Positions 23,139 to 26,181 of a stretch of 26,181 bases of DNA are shown here, in pieces. The stretch comes from an uncultured Flavobacteriales bacterium. GTDB lineage: Bacteria; Bacteroidota; Bacteroidia; Flavobacteriales; Crocinitomicaceae. The position numbers were made by a program, and so were the translations under genes. The first letter of the stretch is position 1; each line of letters opens with the position of its first letter. The notes beneath the pieces were generated by a model. That model had not been told where the DNA came from, did no database searches, and saw nothing but the letters and a program-made list of their open reading frames with translations. The DNA is taken from the NCBI GenBank assembly GCA_946479985.1, contig CAMLIF010000050.1, positions 1 to 26,181 on the forward strand, written 5' to 3'.

Positions 23139-24119
23139 TCATTGTTTCATCCCAATCTCCATCCCGAATCTGAACAAAAAGTATCCGCCGTCTGTTTCCT
23201 CCTGTGTGCCGGTTGAGAAGATAGAGTAGTTCTGCCCGAATTCTATTCCGAGAAAAGGTCCGTTATGAAAGTGCGTTAACTGGAATTTCAATTCCGATCC
23301 GAATCTCCATCCTAGGCGGTTAAATACATCTGGCGCTATATATCCGGAATTGGTTCCAACAAAATGTCCGTTACTACTGCCAAATTCATCTTCTTCCATT
23401 TGAAAATAAGAAACCTTATAATTTATGGCCGGAGAATAGGTCATGTAGAAGTAGTTTTTTACCCGGTAATAAGCGTAGCAGCGTCTTCTCAAAAGTTCTG
23501 ATGAGCTGTAAGCGTAATATTTGTAGCGTTCACGAACAATTCCACCCATCAAAGTCAGAGCAGAAGAATTTGTAAGCTCATAGCTGCTGTCCAGTGAATC
23601 GATGGGTTCAAGATCTGTCCGGTGCGCAAATCTGGAAAAATCGAATCCTCCGGCTAAATAGAAGTTGGTGATTTTCATTGCCCGGAATTCGTATTTGTAC
23701 AGTTGCGTTCTGTCGTACCCGGTCGGTTTTGCATTTAAGATCACCGCATCTTTTCGGTTGTATTCCAGGTGGGCAAAACGATAATTGTAGGTAGCGGAAG
23801 AGTTAAACTGCGCTTTGTGAGAAGGATTTTCTTTAATAATCGGTTCCATTCTGAAACCGGGTGCAAGCTTTACATTAACAAACGATTTTTCATCTAATCT
23901 GTAAAAAGCTTCTGCACCTATCTGCATCGTGATATCTCCGCCAGAAATGTACGGATTGAAAGGTGTAACGATAACAGCAGCTCTCGGGGGAGTTTTGTTC
24001 AACGACTCGAGGTAGAAAGGGATAACACTTCCATCATCGAAATAAGCCGTATCGGTATATTTTTGAGAGAAGCCTACAGCAATTGTTAGGCTGAAGAGAA
24101 AGGACGTTAGCGTTTTCAT
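23139..24119 (-). CDS. Secreted outer-membrane barrel-like protein, unknown function
   Basis: I do not recognise a named family. The 326-residue product has a signal peptide (1-18, IAVGFS before Gln) and a sequence rich in aromatic residues and alternating polar/hydrophobic strands (FVNVKLAPGFRMEP, SATYNYRFAHLEY, KITNFYLAGGFDFSRF, NYFYMTYSPAINYKVSYFQ, GPFLGIEFGQNYSIF), ending in YFLFRFGMEIGMKQ. That pattern fits an outer-membrane beta barrel of about 10-14 strands, although a terminal aromatic residue is missing. The ATG at 24119 opens the signal peptide; an ATG five codons upstream is in frame. It stands alone, facing the PorE-like gene across a palindrome. Confidence 0.72.
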   Translation of the reverse strand: MKTLTSFLFSLTIAVGFSQKYTDTAYFDDGSVIPFYLESLNKTPPRAAVIVTPFNPYISGGDITMQIGAEAFYRLDEKSFVNVKLAPGFRMEPIIKENPSHKAQFNSSATYNYRFAHLEYNRKDAVILNAKPTGYDRTQLYKYEFRAMKITNFYLAGGFDFSRFAHRTDLEPIDSLDSSYELTNSSALTLMGGIVRERYKYYAYSSSELLRRRCYAYYRVKNYFYMTYSPAINYKVSYFQMEEDEFGSSNGHFVGTNSGYIAPDVFNRLGWRFGSELKFQLTHFHNGPFLGIEFGQNYSIFSTGTQEETDGGYFLFRFGMEIGMKQ

Positions 24120-24131
24120 TGATTTTTTTGG

Positions 24132-24139
24132 CAAAAATA
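24132..24139 (-). promoter_or_regulatory. -7 element of the barrel-like gene
   Basis: The minus strand reads TATTTTTG, a perfect TAnnTTTG, ending 12 bases before the ATG at 24119. No clear -33 element is visible. Confidence 0.5.
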
Positions 24140-24244
24140 GTCAACTTTATTCTTTTCCTGGAAGGGATTAAACTCTTCAAAGCAAATTAATCGCATTATT
24201 CCTCACTCAGTCGTGTTGCAATTGTTTACACTTTGTTGATTATT

Positions 24245-24261
24245 CATCATATTTTATGATG
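24245..24261. repeat. Inverted repeat upstream of DUF4494, possible operator
   Basis: CATCATA (24245-24251) and TATGATG (24255-24261) are exact complements around TTT. The 17-base site lies just upstream of the DUF4494 -7 element, roughly -48 to -32 relative to the expected start, where an activator or repressor dimer would bind. Confidence 0.45.
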
Positions 24262-24281
24262 GTTCAGTCCTGAATTCTTGG

Positions 24282-24289
24282 TAAATTTG
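24282..24289 (+). promoter_or_regulatory. -7 element of the DUF4494-pdxH operon
   Basis: TAAATTTG is a perfect TAnnTTTG, 19 bases before the ATG at 24309, giving a leader of about 16 bases. The -33 position is taken by the right arm of the inverted repeat instead of TTTG. Confidence 0.55.
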
Positions 24290-24308
24290 AAGTCTAATTT
24301 TTTTGAAC

Positions 24309-24935
24309 ATGAATAGCTGGTTTACAGTCAAAGTAAAATACACGAAACAGTTGGAAGACGGTACTTTCAAACGTGTTTCTGAACCATATTTAGTTGCGGC
24401 AATGACTTTCTCGGATGCTGAAACACGCATTTATGAAGAGTTGGGAATGTCAATTCGCGGCGAATTCGTTGTAAACGGAATTTCCAGAACAGATATTCAC
24501 GAGATTTTCCATTACGAAGATGCAGATGTTTGGTACAAGTGTAAAATCTCGTACGAAGCTGGTGCTGATGGAGGAGAAGAAGGTGCAAAAGCGAAGAAAA
24601 TATCTCAGAACCTGTTGGTTTCAGCACATTCTGTGAAAGAAGCTTACGAGCGTATCAATGAGAGTTTGAAAGGAATGATGATGGATTATTTAATCCCGGC
24701 CATTTCTATTTCTCCTATTATGGATATTTTCCCTTTTACAGACGGAGGTGAAGACGAAGCAGGAAAAACGCTTGAAAAACAATTGAAGAAAGATATTGCA
24801 GCTGCCGCTAAAGCAGAACCTGAACATTCTTTGGGAAGAAAAACGGTTTTCTCGGCTTCAGGATCTGATGAAGATGAAGATTTGGGTGATGATGAAGACA
24901 GTATCATCGACGACCAATTCGGTGAAGAAGAATAA
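24309..24935 (+). CDS. DUF4494 protein with internal duplication and acidic tail
   Basis: The 208-residue cytoplasmic protein matches DUF4494, a Bacteroidota family of unknown function. Two similar halves are visible. Copy 1 is residues 4-69, with W4-FTVKVKY, EPYLVAAMTFSDAETRIYEEL and VNGISRTDIHEIFHY. Copy 2 is 75-143, with W75-YKCKISY, NLLVSAHSVKEAYERINESL and IPAISISPIMDIFPF. Each looks like strands-helix-strands. The last 25 residues are almost all Asp/Glu/Ser (SDEDEDLGDDEDS), suggesting a disordered acidic tail. I prefer the ATG at 24309 to a TTG at 24303. Its stop overlaps the pdxH start by one base, linking it to vitamin B6 metabolism. Confidence 0.85.
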   Translation: MNSWFTVKVKYTKQLEDGTFKRVSEPYLVAAMTFSDAETRIYEELGMSIRGEFVVNGISRTDIHEIFHYEDADVWYKCKISYEAGADGGEEGAKAKKISQNLLVSAHSVKEAYERINESLKGMMMDYLIPAISISPIMDIFPFTDGGEDEAGKTLEKQLKKDIAAAAKAEPEHSLGRKTVFSASGSDEDEDLGDDEDSIIDDQFGEEE

Positions 24936-25582
24936 TGGACAGTTTTCTGGATCAGGTGAGAAACGACCATCGCGAGTTTGATCAGGGTAAACTAGAAGAT
25001 TATTTCGGAAAAGAACCGTTTCATTTAATGGCTCAATGGCTGCGTGATGCGGTTGAAAAACCCACAACGGAACCAAACGCAATGATTGTTTCTACCGTTG
25101 ATCTTTCCGGATTTCCAAGATCCAGAGTTGTTTACTGGAAAGAACTGCTTGCTGAAGGAATTGTCTTTTATACAAACTATAACAGCGACAAAGGCAAAGC
25201 AATTGCAGTAAATCCGCATGTGCACGCGTTGATTTACTGGCCGGAAATGGAACGACAGATTAGTATTACCGGGATTGCTGAAAAAATCCCGTATGAAATG
25301 TCGGATGCCTATTTTCAATCGCGACCGCTTGGTAGTAAACTTGGGGCTTGGGCATCCAGGCAAAGTGACCGCCTTGAATCACGCGACGAATTAGAGCGCA
25401 GAGTGATGGAATTCTCAGAAAAATTCCAGGAAAACGTACCAACTCCCGATTTTTGGGGAGGTTATCTGATTCGTCCGGTGAATGTGGAATTTTGGCAAGG
25501 TCGTCCATCTCGTTTGCACGACAGAATTGTATTTGAATTACTCGAAAATAATACGTGGGATATCTACCGTAAGAACCCTTAA
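24935..25582 (+). CDS. pdxH: Pyridoxamine 5'-phosphate oxidase
   Basis: PdxH oxidises pyridoxamine or pyridoxine 5'-phosphate to pyridoxal 5'-phosphate with FMN and oxygen. The 215-residue sequence carries the FMN-binding segments FPRSRVVYWKEL and FYTNYNSDKGKAI, the SRPLGSKLGAWASRQSDRLESR block, and the C-terminal PDFWGGYLIRPVNVEFWQG with RPSRLHDRIVFE. All align by eye with the E. coli enzyme, and length is normal. The last residues are YRKNP where E. coli has DRLAP. The gene overlaps DUF4494 by one base (TAATG) and abuts the next gene (TAAATG), so three proteins are made from one message. Confidence 0.96.
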   Translation: MDSFLDQVRNDHREFDQGKLEDYFGKEPFHLMAQWLRDAVEKPTTEPNAMIVSTVDLSGFPRSRVVYWKELLAEGIVFYTNYNSDKGKAIAVNPHVHALIYWPEMERQISITGIAEKIPYEMSDAYFQSRPLGSKLGAWASRQSDRLESRDELERRVMEFSEKFQENVPTPDFWGGYLIRPVNVEFWQGRPSRLHDRIVFELLENNTWDIYRKNP

Positions 25583-26181
25583 ATGATAGAAATTAAACCC
25601 GAAATAGTTCGTCTTCGGAACGGAATACGCTTAGTGTATCTTCATGCACCCTCACCTGTAGCTCATTTGGGAGTTACATTTTTGGCAGGTTCTCGATACG
25701 AACAATCCGACGAAATCGGACTTGCCCATTTTCTTGAACATTGTATATTCAAGGGGACCGAAAAGCGCAAAACACTACAGATCCTTTCTCGCCTTGATTC
25801 GGTTGGCGGTGAGATCAATGCCTATACAACGAAAGAAGAAATTTGTGTGTATGCATCGTTTGTGAAAAATCATCTTGCCCGTGCTTCCGAGTTATTGGCT
25901 GACATCGCTATAAACAGCATTTTTCCAAATAAAGAAATTGAAAAGGAAAAAGAAATTGTACTGGATGAATTGAACTCGTATCTCGATAATCCGAGTGAGA
26001 AGATCTTCGACGATTTTGAAGCCATGCTCTTCCCGGAACATCCTTTGGGAAACAATATTTTAGGCTCTCCGGAAACCGTTCAGTTGTTCGACCGGAAATC
26101 TTTGAAGAATTATGTCGATCGTTTTTTCTTTGCTGAAAATTCAGTGCTTTCTTTTGTGGGTGACATTCCCCTGAAAGACCT
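25583..26181 (+). CDS. M16 family zinc metallopeptidase, N-terminal part (cut by window end)
   Basis: The frame is open from the ATG at 25583 to the window edge, giving about 199 residues of a protein usually over 400. It has the inverted zinc motif HFLEH (His49, Glu52, His53) and the third ligand Glu129 in EKEIVLDELNSY, 76 residues later as in pitrilysin and processing peptidases. NGIRLVYLHAPSP, GSRYEQSDEIGLAHFLEH and GGEINAYTTKEEICVYAS are typical. No signal peptide is present, so it is probably cytoplasmic, unlike many secreted M16 pairs. It starts directly after the pdxH stop codon. Confidence 0.92.
   Translation, partial: MIEIKPEIVRLRNGIRLVYLHAPSPVAHLGVTFLAGSRYEQSDEIGLAHFLEHCIFKGTEKRKTLQILSRLDSVGGEINAYTTKEEICVYASFVKNHLARASELLADIAINSIFPNKEIEKEKEIVLDELNSYLDNPSEKIFDDFEAMLFPEHPLGNNILGSPETVQLFDRKSLKNYVDRFFFAENSVLSFVGDIPLKD

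Overview
The window is ordinary chromosome from a member of the Bacteroidota, most likely the Flavobacteriales; a Fluviicola or Crocinitomicaceae-like organism is possible, but that rank is a guess. Support comes from a SusC-like TonB-dependent receptor with a carboxypeptidase-regulatory N-terminus, C-terminal type IX secretion (T9SS) sorting domains, a TPR/PD40/OmpA protein with PorE architecture, families largely confined to Bacteroidota (DUF4494, DUF6438-like), an AT-rich genome, and start sites preceded by the Bacteroidota -7 element TAnnTTTG instead of strong Shine-Dalgarno sites. I see no tRNA, rRNA, CRISPR array, insertion sequence, phage gene or recognisable defence island.

Layout. 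(1) 314-7437, minus strand: a four-gene run (cysteine desulfurase, secreted serine hydrolase, glycosyltransferase, GreA/GreB-like protein) with 18-bp gaps or an 8-nt overlap, probably read from one promoter at about 7460. Downstream of it lies a TonB-dependent receptor with its own promoter candidates and a terminator. (2) 7689-9622, plus strand: a small secreted protein overlapping, by one base, a disulfide-rich T9SS cargo protein. (3) 9619-11971, minus strand: a DUF1905/YdeI protein, a periplasmic von Willebrand A protein and a lipoprotein, separated by strong inverted repeats. (4) 12165-17376, plus strand: recF-DUF721 (DciA-like), then panB, an RluA-type pseudouridine synthase and a propeller/Y_Y_Y sensor-like protein. 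(5) 17430-19128, plus strand: a compact three-gene run (membrane protein, DUF1569, O-methyltransferase) that converges on a cytoplasmic HisKA_2 histidine kinase (19123-20559, minus). (6) About 470 bp of non-coding DNA, then the PorE-like OmpA-family gene, separated from a convergent outer-membrane-type gene by a perfect 34-bp palindrome. (7) 24309-26181, plus strand: DUF4494, pdxH and an M16 peptidase cut by the window end, all touching or overlapping.

Themes. Cell-envelope and secretion functions (TonB receptor, T9SS cargo, PorE-like protein, vWA protein, lipoprotein, putative barrel) are mixed with core metabolism (Fe-S sulfur donation, pantothenate, pyridoxal phosphate) and genome maintenance (RecF, DciA-like). 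I found no clear new multi-gene system. The best leads are an internal duplication in DUF4494 with coupling to pdxH, a recF-dciA pair with a near-leaderless start, a sensor-like protein without an output domain, a terminator fused to a start codon, and several different intergenic palindromes.
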